A stretch of DNA of 64,000 bases from Ustilaginoidea virens (GCF_000687475.1 NC_057317.1:5208501-5272500), one strand, 5' to 3'; shown: positions 47,191 through 60,606, counted from the first letter of the stretch. Notes: generated by a model not told the origin, from the letters alone. Numbers and translations: made by a program.

Positions 47191-50100
47191 TTTTTTTTTA
47201 TATATTATTAGTCGATATTAAGGTTATAGGTTTAAAATCTAATCCCGAGGCTATATAGGTCTATTATACGTCTAAATATCCCCCTATTTAGCCTTAAATG
47301 CCTTTTATACTACTATTTCTAAGAAGTTCTCTAGGGGTTCTTATATAGGTAAATTATATCCTTTCTATTTAATAAATATATTGCGGTTCTGCCTCTAACC
47401 TTAAGTATTCTTTATAGCTAAAATCTCTTTTACTTTATATTCTTTATATAGCTAATTAGAGTCCTAAGGTAGTATAAATAGGGGATTAGGTCGTATATTA
47501 GTTACCTCCTAATTTAATAGTAGGTTAAAAACTATTTATTTAATTAGATTAATATAGAAAATTAGGTAAATACCCTATAAGATATCGAGTCGAATATTAA
47601 GTAGAGATAGTATAGCTATAACTATATACTTTACTAAGACTTAATTAAGCTTCTTATAAGGCCGGTTTATCTTAATATTATATAAGGTAAGCTATATCTA
47701 ATCCCCAACTTAAAAACGTTCTACTAGATAATACAAACAGTTAATTGCATTTTACTAGTACTATTATATAAAGGCGATAGCAGCCTAGGCTACTTCCTAT
47801 CCCTTATAAAAGGTAATTAAAAATAGGGCGGCCTACCCTTTTAGGGTTATTAAATTTAGTATCATATCTAGAGGCGATATAACTATTAGAATATTAAATC
47901 TATTAAGGAGCCGATTAAGACTAAAACTAGTTACTAATAATATCTAGTTATTTAATGCTAATTGGTATACTGTAAGGTATTTTAGCTAGTTATATTAGTT
48001 AAAAGAGACTATAATACGTAAGATAGCCTAGACCTTTTAGTTTATCCGTTCTATACTGCTATCGGTCTAGGGGTAATATATAGTTAAAAGGAGTTATTTA
48101 GTCCTAATTAAATTGTAAAGTATAATCTAAAATTATCCTACCTAGTTAGACCCTTAGTTACTAATAATTTCTTTAGGGAACCTATAGAAATGCTATTAGC
48201 ACTATTAGAACTATTCTATATAGTCTTCTGCTTTTATAGAGTATATTGCCTTAAGCTAGATATACTTCGATAGGCAATTAGTAATAACTATAAGGAATTA
48301 TAGGTTAGATGTATTATATATAGAAAGATCTATTATAAAATCGATAGAAATCTGCGATTAAAATCGGTCTAAGATAGGCAATAGCTATAGTAAGCCTTAG
48401 CGTAATTATCGGCTCTTATATACCCTATAGCATTAGCAATTCTAAATATATCTTACTACTACTAAAGATATACTATTAAAGTAATAATCGCGATATAATA
48501 ACTAAAATATAGTATTCTTTCCTAGATAGCCTATAGTAGGTAATTTATAGTAGCGCTATATAACTATAGTAGTTAGGGGTTTAAAAGAAGGGAGCTATAT
48601 CTACCCTTAGTAGAAAAACGCGCTATATATATTTAGGGTATAATCTATAATCTATTTTTTTATTAAAGCTTTAGTTAGGAAGCGTCTTTTGCCTATCCCT
48701 ATTACTACCTAGCGTGCTTAATATATTTTATCTTTAGCAATAGCTTAATCCTAGAGTGCTTAAAGGTAGGTGTTAAAATCCTATAGTAGCCTACTAGGCT
48801 GCTGGCCTTCTTACCGCCTTTTTGACTTACGGTAGTCTTACCAACCCAGGCCCTTGCCTTTTACCTTAAGGATTTTCAGTGGATTATTTACTGTATATCA
48901 AGTAAGGTAGGCCTTAAGGTAGGCCTTGTTAAAAAGGTGTGGCATTGCTAAATTAGCGTGGTGGGCCTACTAGTGTGGTGGCTAGTCTACTAGTGTAGTG
49001 GGTAGTCACTAGCGTGGTGGGCCTACTAGTGTGGTGGCTAGTCTACTAGTGTGGTGGGTAGTCACTAGCGTGGTGGCTAGTTACTAGTGCGGTGACTAGT
49101 TACTAGTACGGTAGTTAGGGTGGTTGAAAAGGCCCGATATAGTGGGGCTGCTGACGTATTGTATACGTGGCAAGTGAGTATTACGGGGAGCTTTCTTACT
49201 GGCTACCTTAGATGCCTGAGCCCACCCCTCTTCGTGTATATATAGGATAGCTTTCCCCCTTCTTTCTAGATAGTAGAAGGGTAGCACAATCAAACCTGTT
49301 AATGCACTATATGCCTCTTAACTTCTTACCTTCTCTGCGTTTTCTAGTTATCTTATATTTGCCTTGCCTTTATACTTGCCCTGCTTTATAGCACTTGTAT
49401 AGTCTTAGGACTTAGTGAAAAATCTAGTATTATATTAAGATTAGTTCACAGGTCGCAGACAGTCTCGTGCCATCTAGCTAGCTAGTAAGGCTTTGCTTTA
49501 TAGTGACCTTGAGAATTGCAATAGTAGGAGTTAGCAAAAATATATAAGCTATTAGGTAAGCTTAATCCTAAAGGTATAGCTATAGGAACTAGTTTAATAA
49601 TTAAGTCTAAAGAGAGTACTAAAATCGATAGTAATTTTAAGATCTAATTAATCTTTAGTATTATACTACTAGCTTTTTATTCCTATCAAGATAAAGTATT
49701 AGGGCGTTAAGCTTATAACCCTAGCCTATACTAAAGATAGAAATTAAAGAGTACTAATATTTCGGCCTATTTAGCCTATTATTCTAATATCTTATAGGGT
49801 CGAATAAAATACTTTAGATTCTTATAGTTTATAAGAATAGTAAATAGGGAGGCTACCGATTAAAGTTTAGTTAACTATACCTTAAGATAAGAGATAATAG
49901 TAAGAAGCTCCTTATTATAAATTATATAATTCCATTCGGTATCTATAAGGCGTATAAAATAGTATATAATAGGGTAAAAGACTTTATCCTCCCTAATTTA
50001 AGAAAAGTAGCTACTAAAAATAGTACTAAAGCTATTTACTTTAAAAATTATCTTTTTATTAAGGTCTTATTAAATAAGAACTAGATATAAAATAAAGTAA

Positions 50101-52480
50101 TATTTAAGTATTTAGAATGCCTCTTCTTTTTTATCTAATTATTAGAAAGAAACCCCTTTTTTATTAACTTAATTAAAGGTTTAGCGAATCGGGAGAAATT
50201 AAAGATAAAATTATAGTAAAAACTTATAAAGCTAAGGAAGCTTTAGACCCCCTTTAGTTTTATAAGGGCTTTTTAGTTTTAAATAGCCTTAATCTTTTTA
50301 GGGTCTAAGCGGATCTCTTTTCCTACTATTATAATATAACCTAAATACTAGACCTCTATTATAGTAAAATTATACTTCTCTAAGTTTAGATTAAAATTAG
50401 TATTTTAAAATTATTAGAATATATCCTTAATGCATTCTATATAGTCCTCTTTCGATCCCAAGATATAAATAAAGATATTATTAAGGTATATAATCGTAAA
50501 ATCCCTAAGTGTATTTCCTAAAGCCTTATTAATATATCGTTAGAATATTATAGGGGCTTTAGTAAGGCTAAAAGATATAATAAGCTACTTAAAGAGGCTA
50601 AACTATATGTAGAATATAGTAAGGTATTTATCGCCTTCTATAATATAGATTTTATGGAATGCTATATATATATCGACTTTAGTAAACTATTTTGCTTAGG
50701 ATAAAAATTATAGGGTCTCTTTAATTAGCGGGAGGGGGTATTAGTTTTAGGCTATAACCTTATTTAGGGCTTAATAATCTATATAAAAATGCTACTTTTT
50801 ATTCCCTTTTTTAGCTAAAAAGACTAAAGCTACTACTAATAAGGAGCTCGCCTAAATTTATCTTTTATTTATAAGGTCGATTACTTATCTCTAAACCTTA
50901 AATAGTTAGTCCTATAGTATATTATATAATAGGCCCTAAGGTAGGTTTAGTATACTTTTATTTAGGGCCTTTTTAAGCTAAATATAATAGTCTAATATAC
51001 TTTAGTATAGAGGAAGGCTAAAGGCTTTTTCCTTATTAAATAAGTCGCTAAATTCCTATAACTCTAGGGGTAGTACCTATAGCTTCTATAGAGATAGTAT
51101 AGGGTCTTAATATAATAGAAGTATAATATAGAGGATATATATTATCTTTTATAGGCTTATAGCAATAAAAAAGGTCGATTAGTCTTTAGAATACTTTATT
51201 TACTAGAGTATATTATAAAAGATTAAACTAAGAATATTAACTATAATAGGGCTAAAGTATCGTATTACTAATTCTAAGATAATAAAATTACTTACTACTT
51301 TAATCTATATCTAATATCGTTTCGCTTATAATATAATATTATAGTATTCTATCTAAAGGAGACTTAAGATAATATAAGGCCTAAGATTATATAAAATATA
51401 ACCGTAGAAGGCTAATTATTAATATTAATATTCATGCGAACAATATATATAATAAAGAAAGTCGCTTTTTTATATTCCCTTAAATAGCTTTAAATCTCTA
51501 TTATTATTCCGATTTTCCTATATTATAATAGGCAGATAGGTTAGAGACCTAACTATTATACTATTTTTTCGCTTATAGTGCTATAGCAATTATAACCTAA
51601 ATCAATTAAGGTATTAATAAAAGTATAAGATTTATATAATATCGATACTAAAATGGGGTGCTTATCTATATATTCTATAATCTTTTTTATCTTTTTTATA
51701 TAGGGTCTTTTTTATAATTAATTAGGGTTTTAGGTATATACTTTAAGCCCTTTTGTAAGATTAAGCTTAAAGGCTAATCTTTTCCTTAAAAATTATCGCT
51801 ATTATTATCCTTAATGGCCTAAGAGTCTATTATAGCTACCTTAACTATTCCCGGTCTATAGGCCTTTTGCAAATAGTATTTCTATATATAATAGGTAGAA
51901 GCACTATAATATAGGTAAAGGTCTTTCTCTTATTGCTTATTAAAGACCTTCTATAAGACTTATTTAGCTATATATTGCTTACTCTTTAAAGTAAGCTAGT
52001 TAATACCTATTATCTATATATTATCTTCTGCGTTTTAGTTATTATTTTATTAATTGTAAGGAGGACTAAAGTAGCACTTAATTATTAGGCTAATCTTAAG
52101 GTAAATAGCGATTTAACGATAGCAGTCGATTGCTATATAATAGTTATTACGGGAGACTTTAAGTCTAATAATCTTATTGGCTATTTTAGTATTTAATATG
52201 GAATAAAGGTATTTAAATTTTATTTCTTTAGGCTAATTAATTCCTCCTATAAGCGCTAGTTTTTCTTTAAATTAAATAAAGAAAGCGGCAAAAAGTTCTT
52301 TAGGGCCTTAGTATAAAAAATACTTAAGTTTAGTAATTATATAGTCCTATTAATATAAATCCTTAAAGAGATATTAAAGGTATTTAAAGAACTTTACTAT
52401 ATTATAATTATAGGTCTTACTATTCTTAAAAAAGTCTATAATTTATAATTAGACTATAGAAGATAGGTTTTAAAAGATAA
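47190..52480 (-). mobile_element. Ty3/gypsy element C, most degraded copy
   Basis: Homologous to the interiors of elements A and B in the same orientation. RT lies near 50,400-50,800, with the catalytic box reduced to YLNNIFIY at about 50,465-50,495. RNase H lies near 49,800-49,950 and protease/gag-side sequence continues to about 52,480. No clear LTR at either end. One solo family-1 LTR (48,771) is nested in it. Higher AT content than A or B implies older or repeated mutation. Confidence 0.72.
48771..49523 (+). repeat. solo LTR, Copia-2 family 1 (753 bp)
   Basis: TGTTAAAATCC to GAGAATTGCAATA with perfect duplication GTAGG (48,766-48,770 and 49,524-49,528). The U3 minisatellite is at 48,958-49,120. 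This copy, with the primer site in Copia-2, fixes the family's true LTR end as AATA. Confidence 0.93.
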
Positions 52481-52962
52481 ATATCTACTATATCTTTTCG
52501 TCCCTAATAAAGTCTTTATTAATCTTAAGCTTATATTATATAAAGGTTTGTTAGATAGTAAATATTATCTTTTTGCAATTAAAAGGGTCCCCTATTGGGA
52601 TCGGCTTATATTTAGGTTGGGTATAAGCTGCATCGAGAGTAGTAAGAGGGATAGGTCTACCCTATTATATTACTAGGACCAGTTAGTATTCCGGTTAGGG
52701 TTTGCTTGCCTATTCTGCAAGATAAGCTTATAAAGAATTTATTTGCGATTGAATCTATTGCTTTTCCTCGGAGAGTTGCTGTATTTAGGTGTGTATATTA
52801 TATCGGGGGCACTACTGCCCTATGCTGTCTGCCCCCGTCTTATTGGGCGTGCTTATTTCGATGTTATATAACGCTTGTATTATTAGTTCCATAATACGGA
52901 GTTATAATAGCAAGGCTGAGAGAGTCTATTTAAATATGGCCGGCTGCGGAGAGGGAAGCTAA
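52481..52962. other. unassigned sequence with a GC-richer patch
   Basis: AT-rich until about 52,590, then less mutated DNA (52,590-52,960). An open frame at 52,706-52,894 has no recognisable domain. It may belong to a variant of LTR family 3 that follows. Confidence 0.35.
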
Positions 52963-53156
52963 GGCCCTAAGCGGGTGTCTGCGTATATCGCCAGGTAAAA
53001 ACCTAATCTTCTGTCTAACTGTTAGGCCAGACAAAAGAGTACGTATTATACCAAGTTACCATACTTAGTACAATTGACACCTATATCCCTTTGGCACTGC
53101 GCGCGCACTTAAGCTTGCCTCTTAGTATAATACGGGCGTAGCCCGAATCCTTGATA
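52963..53156. repeat. fragment of LTR family 3
   Basis: Shares GGCCCTAAGCGGGTGTCTGCG, CTAACTGTTAGGCCAGACA, TACTTAGTACAATTGACACC and ACGGGCGTAGCCCGA with 30,311-30,851 in the same order, but lacks its roughly 330-bp middle. Ends CCTTGATA. Confidence 0.7.
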
Positions 53157-53682
53157 TATACGCCTTTAATAATACTACCTACGCCGGATGTAATGCGTAT
53201 CTATCTTAGAGCTAGACTAATGATTATAAAGACTCTGATATAAGCTATAATGCCTATTAAGGCGCTCCTATTATTTATACTTTCCTAGCCCTGCCGCCAG
53301 ACCTAGTCTTGCATAATAGGATACCTCCTTACAACGCATAGTAAATCCCCTTTAGGATCAAAAGGATACTATTTATTGCACCAAAAAAATGACGCCACAC
53401 AATGTGTGACTTTATTGGGTATTGTATACTGCAATACATCCCCCAGTTTTGCTAGCTAGGTCATTAGGTAAGAAGCTGATATACTTCACTACATTAAGGG
53501 AATATTTTTGAAGTGCATTACCCCATTATAGCACTTTTTGGAGCTTAGCTACTGGGTTTGGGTGTGGTTGGTTACTATTAATCTGACTAGGATTCGAACC
53601 TACAGCCTTAACCCACGTGCAATTTGCACAGATATTAGGAAGTTATAGGTTTTGGTAAGACTTTCCCTCCCAGGCTTATAAC
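53157..53682. other. spacer left of a lone copia LTR
   Basis: Less AT-biased than its surroundings, no gene seen. Contains the inverted repeat GTATTGTATACTGCAATAC near 53,419 and, on the minus strand, a tRNA-like TAGGTTCGAATCCTAG segment near 53,590-53,610 that cannot be completed to a cloverleaf. Confidence 0.45.
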
Positions 53683-54241
53683 TGTCACTCGGTTTTCGCC
53701 TGCTAAGATAATGCAGTATGCGAAAGATAAAAGCAGTAGAATGGTATAATTGCTGCAAAGTAACGGCACAGATAAGATATAAGACTAAGGCGTAGGGACA
53801 ATCTGATGTGCATTAATTCTGCATACTTGCTTGCATGCATTCATACTTTCCTCTCACTATTTGGGTAGGAATATCTAGGGATTTAAATATATAATAGTCT
53901 AACATAGAACATCCCTAGTAAAATCAATCTGACGTGAATATCGTGACCATACTGTGATATCATAGATATGTGGCAAAATGTGCATTTATAGTATATCGAG
54001 ATTTGCGATAATAAAGTTGTGTAATCAATTTGTGATGCATTATATATTTGCGCATGAGGAAATGTGTGTAAGTACCAGGTACTCAATTTTACTAGCAGAC
54101 GCCATATAAATATAAGTACTGAATACTTAATACCTTTTTCAATCTGATGATTTGGCGATGCGTAGAAATTGTCGGCGATAGATATCCAAAAATAATAAAA
54201 TAAATGAATAAAATAAATAATTAATGTTTTTCATTCTGACA
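53683..54241 (-). repeat. lone LTR of the Copia-1 family (559 bp)
   Basis: Plus strand TGTCACTCGGTTTTCGCC to TTTCATTCTGACA; full-length match to 4,022-4,586 in reverse. Flanks ATAAC and CTATT do not match, so it is probably a recombinant or rearranged solo LTR. No internal region on either side. Confidence 0.85.
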
Positions 54242-54255
54242 CTATTAATAAAGAA

Positions 54256-54723
54256 TAGTATATAGGTTTTTCTCCCGGCACTCGGATTTCCTATATAGAT
54301 TAGGTATAAAAGCACTAGTACTAGGCTACACAGGGACCCAACTCTCCCCAGATAGCTTCGCTAGAGTAATTAATATATATAAGCTACTTAGCTTTATACA
54401 GCTTTTAATATAGTTTTATAATAATATATAAGTCATAGTAAATATTTAATAATAAAAATAATTGCTTAAAAACTAAAAGTATATCTCCTCCTAATATAAT
54501 AAACTTTATAATACGTGAGTTTTTTCTTTTTAAATTATTTTTTAAGATTATAAATAGGTTACTTAGATTTAAAATAGTTTTTAAAATAATATAAGGATAA
54601 TATATATATTACTCTAGCTAAGCTATCTAGGGGGGGATTGAGTCCCCATCTAGCCTAGGGCTAGTGCCTCTATGCCTAATCTATATAAGAAACCTGAGTG
54701 CCGGGAGGAAAACCTATATACTG
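54256..54723. mobile_element. short TIR element (MITE-like, 468 bp)
   Basis: Inverted termini of about 60 bp: TAGTATATAGGTTTTTCTCC at the left and the reverse complement CAGTATATAGGTTTTCCTCC at the right. They continue into CGGCACTC and TATATAGATTAGG. The core (54,340-54,650) is AT-rich with no coding capacity. A clear target duplication is not visible. Superfamily unknown. Confidence 0.75.
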
Positions 54724-55403
54724 TCCATTATCGGTGGTATCCCTTCGTAATAATATAAGAATAATAATTAACAAAAACTTTATTTTATAATAAAATAAGA
54801 AAATAAGTTTAAAATTTTTAGTACTACTTACCTAATTATCTCTATTTTTTAAATTTAAGGCGTAGAATAATAATATTAGAAAATTTTAATAAAAACTATA
54901 GAAATCCGCTTATATTATTATTTTTTAAAAAAAATCATATTTATTATATTATATTAAAAACTAGATGTAACATATGCTATAATAAGTTATTAATAATTAT
55001 AAGTATTATTATAGTAATAATCTTATTGAAATTTATTTGTGATAAATAGAGACTTATGATTTCATGATGTCAAATTTTATCTGACAGTTAAAGCCCGAAT
55101 TTACACTTTTCCACCCTTACTTTCCCGTCCCGCTGGGAAAAAACCATGTCTGCCGATCTTCACACGCCCATATAGTCTTAAATAAACAGATCCGGAGCTC
55201 TTTTAAAACCTGCATTGTGCCTCAATCGCCTGGCTCTGCCAGCATCATGATGCAGCTGGACTTAGACAGCCAAAGATAGCGTGCTGGCTTACTGAACGTT
55301 ATCTTCATGCAATTGGCTCGCCCAGACGCTGCATCTTGGGGTTCGACACTATGATTCAAGACAAAGAAGACATTAAAAAAAATGTAGCACAACTATCGGA
55401 GTC
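54724..55403. other. AT-rich spacer into NAP1 3' flank
   Basis: Very AT-rich to about 55,060, then a sharp change to normal composition marking the edge of the NAP1 island. No gene seen before the NAP1 stop. Confidence 0.6.
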
Positions 55404-56862
55404 TCAGCTCTGCTTGCATTCAGCGGCTTCCTGTTTAGGTTTGCCAGATTCATCCTATACCTTTGGTCAGTGTATTGCAGCCTTGCCTGCCCGATTGCAG
55501 AAATGTAACTGACCTCCTCATCGGACTCATCTTCCTCATCATGATCCTCACTAATATCATCCTCGTCCTCATCCTCGTCATCGTCAAAGTCTTCACCCTC
55601 TAAATCATCCTCGTCGAATTCGTCTTCAAAGGCAAGGGCTTCACCAGTGAACCAGTCAATAGCGCGAGGTATGAGCTTTTCCTTGATATCTTCTCCGAGC
55701 TGATAGTCGAGCTCAAGACGATCTTCAATATCGCCTAGGCCCTCATCATCTCCAACCGCATCATCTGGAGCTTGAGGTGGTGAAAAGAAGTTGAAAAAGG
55801 ATTCGGTAGGAACAGTTTTTTTGACAATGCGAGTCTGATTGGTGTCTATACGTCTATTAGCGCTTGATCTGTAAGTGGTAAGAGGTTGAACGTTGCGTAC
55901 TCTTATTTCTCTGCTTCTTGGCTTCAACCCGCACGGTCAGATCCCTGCCTGGGTACCATTCAATTTTATCACCCTCTGCGTGATCGTAGATAAAATCGCC
56001 ACCATAGCCACTCTCGTTCTGGTAAAAATAAGTCTTGGTAACAATTTTGTTTGTGAAAAATTCGTTCTCGGCAAATTCGAAAATAAGCCGGAAGCCAGGT
56101 TTGTCGAGATACTCCATGCGAACATCAGTCAAGTGCTTTAGAGCAGCTTCATCGCGGTCGGTGATCATTTCGGCTAAAGTTGTCTGGTTTTTCATGGCGG
56201 AGAGCCAGAATTCAGGAATCCCAGCAACGTCCTCAGCGACTTGAACTTGCTTCTGCTCGGTGACGTCAGAGACGTCTTCAGAATGGAGCTTCACATGTTC
56301 GTTATCGCCAGCTTTAACTTCTTCCTCAGTAGGCTCTACTTTGCCGTTTACGATAGCAGAACGCTTTTCGTAGAGAGGGGTGAACTTGGCGAAATACTTC
56401 TTCTCAAGTTCAAGGACTTCTTTCTGGAATTCGTCTTCGAGTTTTGAGTGCTCCTGCTGCACGGCTCGAAGCCCAGCAACACGACGTCGAACAACAGGGG
56501 GGAGGGATTCGATATAGCCTGAAGAGCGACCGATAAGGGAGCCTAGGCGACCTTGAATCATTTGCACAAGCTTGGGATTTTGAGCAAATATAGCCGCGGC
56601 AGCGACGCGATCCATGTCCTCTGTGCTAGGATTAGACACTTATTTATCCCTTACAGTTGAATCTGGTCTGGATTTTACCTTCTTTAATACTAGCTACACT
56701 AGGTTGTTGGGCATGAGAAGAGATTGGCGCATTGGTGGCGGGCGTATTCTGCGGCGTGCTTGAGGTGGGGTAATTAGCCCTGCGAGGTTCGCGTAAATGG
56801 TAAGTAGTAGTCACTTACGGCGCCGTCAAATCAGGTCGCTTGCTTCGAATGGGTTCAGCCAT
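55404..56862 (-). CDS. nap1: nucleosome assembly protein 1, five exons
   Basis: Exons 56,862-56,819, 56,779-56,679, 56,620-55,901, 55,845-55,514 and 55,454-55,404. The introns are 39, 58, 55 and 59 bp, all GT-AG. Predicted 415 residues, beginning [15 protein letters not shown]. Family features: the helical dimer region (near residues 70-120, [17 protein letters not shown]), [12 protein letters not shown], the core [20 protein letters not shown] and [27 protein letters not shown], then a long acidic tail ([10 protein letters not shown]) and a C-terminal CKQS. Nap1 is an H2A-H2B chaperone shuttling between cytoplasm and nucleus; the terminal CKQS resembles the prenylation box known in NAP1 proteins. 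The open frames overlapping each intron end outside conserved sequence, supporting these splices. The first intron is unusually short. Confidence 0.9.
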
Positions 56863-57480
56863 TTTGCTTGCTTTTTAGATGCGCGACGAGTGCGAATAGC
56901 AAGCAGGGGGTTTGGTTGATGGAAAAGGTAAGTTTGTAAAACCAGTTGAGAAGGGATGGGGAAGATAGGTTGAGAAGAGAACCTGCTGTATGGCTGTTGG
57001 CCAAATTTCGGTGGGGCCAATTAAGGAAAAAATTGGGCGGTTGGTGTTAAAAGGTGCGGGTATCACAAGGTAGTATTTTCGCGCTATAAATATTATACAA
57101 AGGGTAGCGCAATCCTAGATTACACCTATAGGACTAAGCAAGGCCTATAAAGGGCGGCTCTTACTATTTTTTTTATATAAAGTAGCTTTTAATAGCTTTT
57201 TTATAATTCTTTAATAATATAATAATACTTCCCCAATTTATAATATAATAGTAATTATATAATTAACTTAATATTTTTTTTAAAATAAATTTATTTAGCA
57301 AAGAAATATTCCATTATAATAGTATAGAAATTGATACATTAGTAATTAAAAAGCTTTAATAATTTATAATATTATAATATTATAAATACATATATATTAT
57401 TATTTTTATATAATACTTTAGATTTATAATATAGTTATAAGAAGGAAACTTTCGCGATTTTGCCCGCACCTTAGTACCGG
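56863..57480. other. NAP1 upstream region and AT-rich spacer
   Basis: Normal composition to about 57,060 (promoter), then strongly AT-rich. No gene. A GC-richer patch near 57,440-57,490 starts the LINE relic. Confidence 0.55.
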
Positions 57481-60400
57481 CGCGAATACACCCTTAAAAT
57501 AGTTAAAAAGTTGCTAGATTTATTCCTTACCTCGTCTTATCCCATCCGCCGATAGCGCATCGGCACTAAGAGGAAGGCGTAGTTAAGGCGGCGGAAATTA
57601 TAGATATAGACAGAAGAAATAGCGGTAGACTCAAGTCGAGCCACTATAACTATTGTATCACTATTGCTAACGATAACTATAGACGAATTAGCGGCAATAC
57701 CAAATAAACTAATATAAAAACCTAAGAAGAAACCGAATTGCTTAATTAGTATTACTAAAAGATCGCAGACTATATTCTAATAGCTACGCTAGGAAATATA
57801 TAAAATACTATTATTGGTCTGGTTGATAGTATTAAATATATTAACTAAACTAACCCTATCTTAAACTTAAATTCGAACTTTATTATAACTAATAATCTGG
57901 AAAAAGTTATAGAAAACGCTATAAATAAAGCTTTTGCCTTAAAGACCCCCTCTAAAATAACTTAGGCTAGCATTACTACTAAAGGCATACTAACGACTAT
58001 ACTACCTAGACCGACTACCTTATTTATACCGCTAAGAATCTACCGCAAAATAATAATTAAAGGAGATAGTATTACTAAAAACTTACGATAGAGAACCCCT
58101 ATTAAGATTATAAAAGCGGTCAATACTACTACTAGAGGTATTAATACTATAGCAGCCTATCGACTCTATAGCAGCGATATAATTATTACCTTCATAGAAG
58201 CTATATCCCGTTTTATTATAGAAATTATATAGATCCCCCTCGCATTTGGCATAGGAGCCGTATTAAACGTCCGTACCTTTAGTATTATTATTAAAGGATT
58301 CCCTATCTGGTTCTCTAAAAATATCCCTATTAAAGATATTAAATTAAACCTAGCCTAAGCTAATAGCCCTAGCATTAATAGAGTCGCTATAAGGAAACCT
58401 TATAAAGAAGTAATAAAAGCCCCCCTAATTATTAAAATAACTAATATAGAAGTAGTAAACCGACTCTAAGACTAGAGTTATCTATTAAATAGAAATCTTT
58501 AAGGCTAAGCTATACGACGAAACTATCTATCTACGATAATACTACTAATATTTTAAATTCGGATATATTGCTAATTACTATATAGAGACCCCTCGATACG
58601 GATAGTATAGCATAAAGAGATACCCTAATAGAGATAAAGACTGCCTTAATATTATTAGTAATAAAAGAGAGCACTATTTTAACTACTAGAAACCCTATTT
58701 AATATAATCTCAATTTTGCCCTATAGCGAACTAGTAATAGGATATTATAAGATAGGCTTATAGTATTAGACTAATATAGTTCGTAAATATTAGTACCTTA
58801 TTAATACCTTCCTCCCCTATTTTAAAGGATAAGGGCTATAGATACCTTATTAGTAACTCCCTAAAAGAAGACTTCCTAAGGAAATAAGTCGGCAGATTAT
58901 ATAAAAAAAGCCTTATCGCCCCTAAAAGAAATAATAGTAGTAGTAATATTATTACATTCTTTTAAACTAACTTATCTAAGCTTATTGCTATTAATATACC
59001 AAAAGCCCTAATCTCCTAGCCCTAATACTAATAATAGAGATACTATACTAGAATATATAAATGTTACAATTCTGAGGGTAAATATAAAGTGAAGCCGGTA
59101 TAAGGCAAGACAGATATAAATAACCAGAAACGCAGGAAAGGTGAAAAGAGTTAAGAGACATATAGTACATTAACAGACTCGATTGTGCTACCCTTCTACT
59201 ATCTAGAAAGAAGGGGAAAAGCTATCATAAATATATCTAAGAGAGAGGGTAGGCCTAGGCATCTAAGGTAGCCAGTAAAAGAGCTCCTCATAATACCCAT
59301 TATACCACGATATATCCAGCCTTACCATATATTTAAAAAATAAGGTCTGATAAGTCATATTAAGTCTTACCAAATATTTTAAATAATGCCCGGTGTGCCA
59401 CGTAATATCCAGTCGTATTAAATATTTTAAATAATGCCCGGTGTGCCACGTAATATCCAGTCATATTAAATATTTTAAATAATGCCTGGTGCGCCACGTA
59501 ATATCCAGCCGTATTAAATATTTTAAATAATATCTAGTGTGCCACGTAATATCCAGCCGTATTAAATATCTTTTAAATAAGACCTGGTACGTCATATGCC
59601 GCCTTACCATATATTTTAAAAATAAGGCCTGATACGTCATATCAAGCCTTACCAAAAATAAGGCCCGATAAAGGCCTACCTTATTTGGTATACAGTACTT
59701 ATCCACTGAAAATCCGGAAGGTAAACGGTAAAAGCCTAAGGTTGGTAAGACCACCGTATGTCCGGTGGGACAGTCGTGAGTCTAAGAGACGGTGGAAGGG
59801 CCAGCAGTCTAGTAGACTACCATAGAATTTTAACAATAAAAGAAATTACTATTAGTATACCTCGCCTTTAATTATAAATTAAAACTAGATATTATCGCCT
59901 TTTAGGAATTTACAGCCCTAAATAGACTCCCTCTATACCCTAGCCTTAGTAGATATTAAATAGCTATATATAATAGATACATAGTAATTTATATCTATAA
60001 AAGATATACTCCTAGCTCTTAGGCAATAGACTTAGGTATAGATTAGTGCCGTATTATACTTTATAATACTAATATCTACTCTATTTACTCCCTAATCCCT
60101 TCCCTAAATTAATCTACCCCCTTTTAGGAATTCGCTTAAACTCCCCTTTATCCCTATAGCATCTTTACTAGTAATTTTAATATCTATTACCCTATATAGG
60201 ACTACTTTTATAGAACCTCTTTAGGCTATAATACCCTCTTTAAACTCGCGTTAAAATAGTAGCTAATCTTTATAATACTATAGGAAGAGATAACTAAATA
60301 AGCTTTAGGCAAATATAATAGTATTATTAACCACATATAGAGTATAGGCGACCTTAATACAGAATTTATAGGGGCGGTAAATATTACCGGATCCGATTAT

Positions 60401-60606
60401 ATTCTTTAGGTAATCTAAATAAAAATAAGACTAAATAAGTTTCATAAACTACTACTAATATACTAATAGAAGAAACTTAATAAAATTCTTACTTATACTA
60501 AAGCTAAAGTTAGGATAGCTATTCTATATGCCTTATACCTACCCTAATCCCCTGTAGAGATCGATACTTTCGCCTAATAGCTTACGACCTAACTATAAGC
60601 TATCGC
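57480..60606 (+). mobile_element. Tad-like LINE relic, 3' end lost
   Basis: Plus strand. A gag-like region (about 57,700-58,500) with AAYRLYSSDIIITF near 58,160 resembles the LINE at 40,300-45,300. A zinc-knuckle array (about 58,530-58,700) has many of its Cys turned to Tyr (TGY to TAY). After a solo LTR (59,062-59,835) the APE endonuclease follows: LDIIAFQEF near 59,890, then FTSNFNIYYPI near 60,170 (from the GDFN-HHP motif) and NHI-SIGDLNTE near 60,330. It is cut at 60,606 by the copia copy, so RT is absent. Only TAG/TAA stops. Confidence 0.75.
59062..59835 (-). repeat. solo LTR, family 2 (774 bp)
   Basis: Plus strand TGTTACAATTCTGAGGG to GAATTTTAACA with perfect duplication ATAAA (59,057-59,061 and 59,836-59,840). 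The 50-bp repeats lie at about 59,330-59,650. It splits the LINE between gag and endonuclease. Confidence 0.92.

Noticed and set aside
53590..53640. tRNA-like T-arm (GGTTCGAATCC) on the minus strand
   Set aside because: The T-stem has a mismatch and the 5' side has no D-arm or anticodon arm at the right distance; at most a tRNA-derived fragment.
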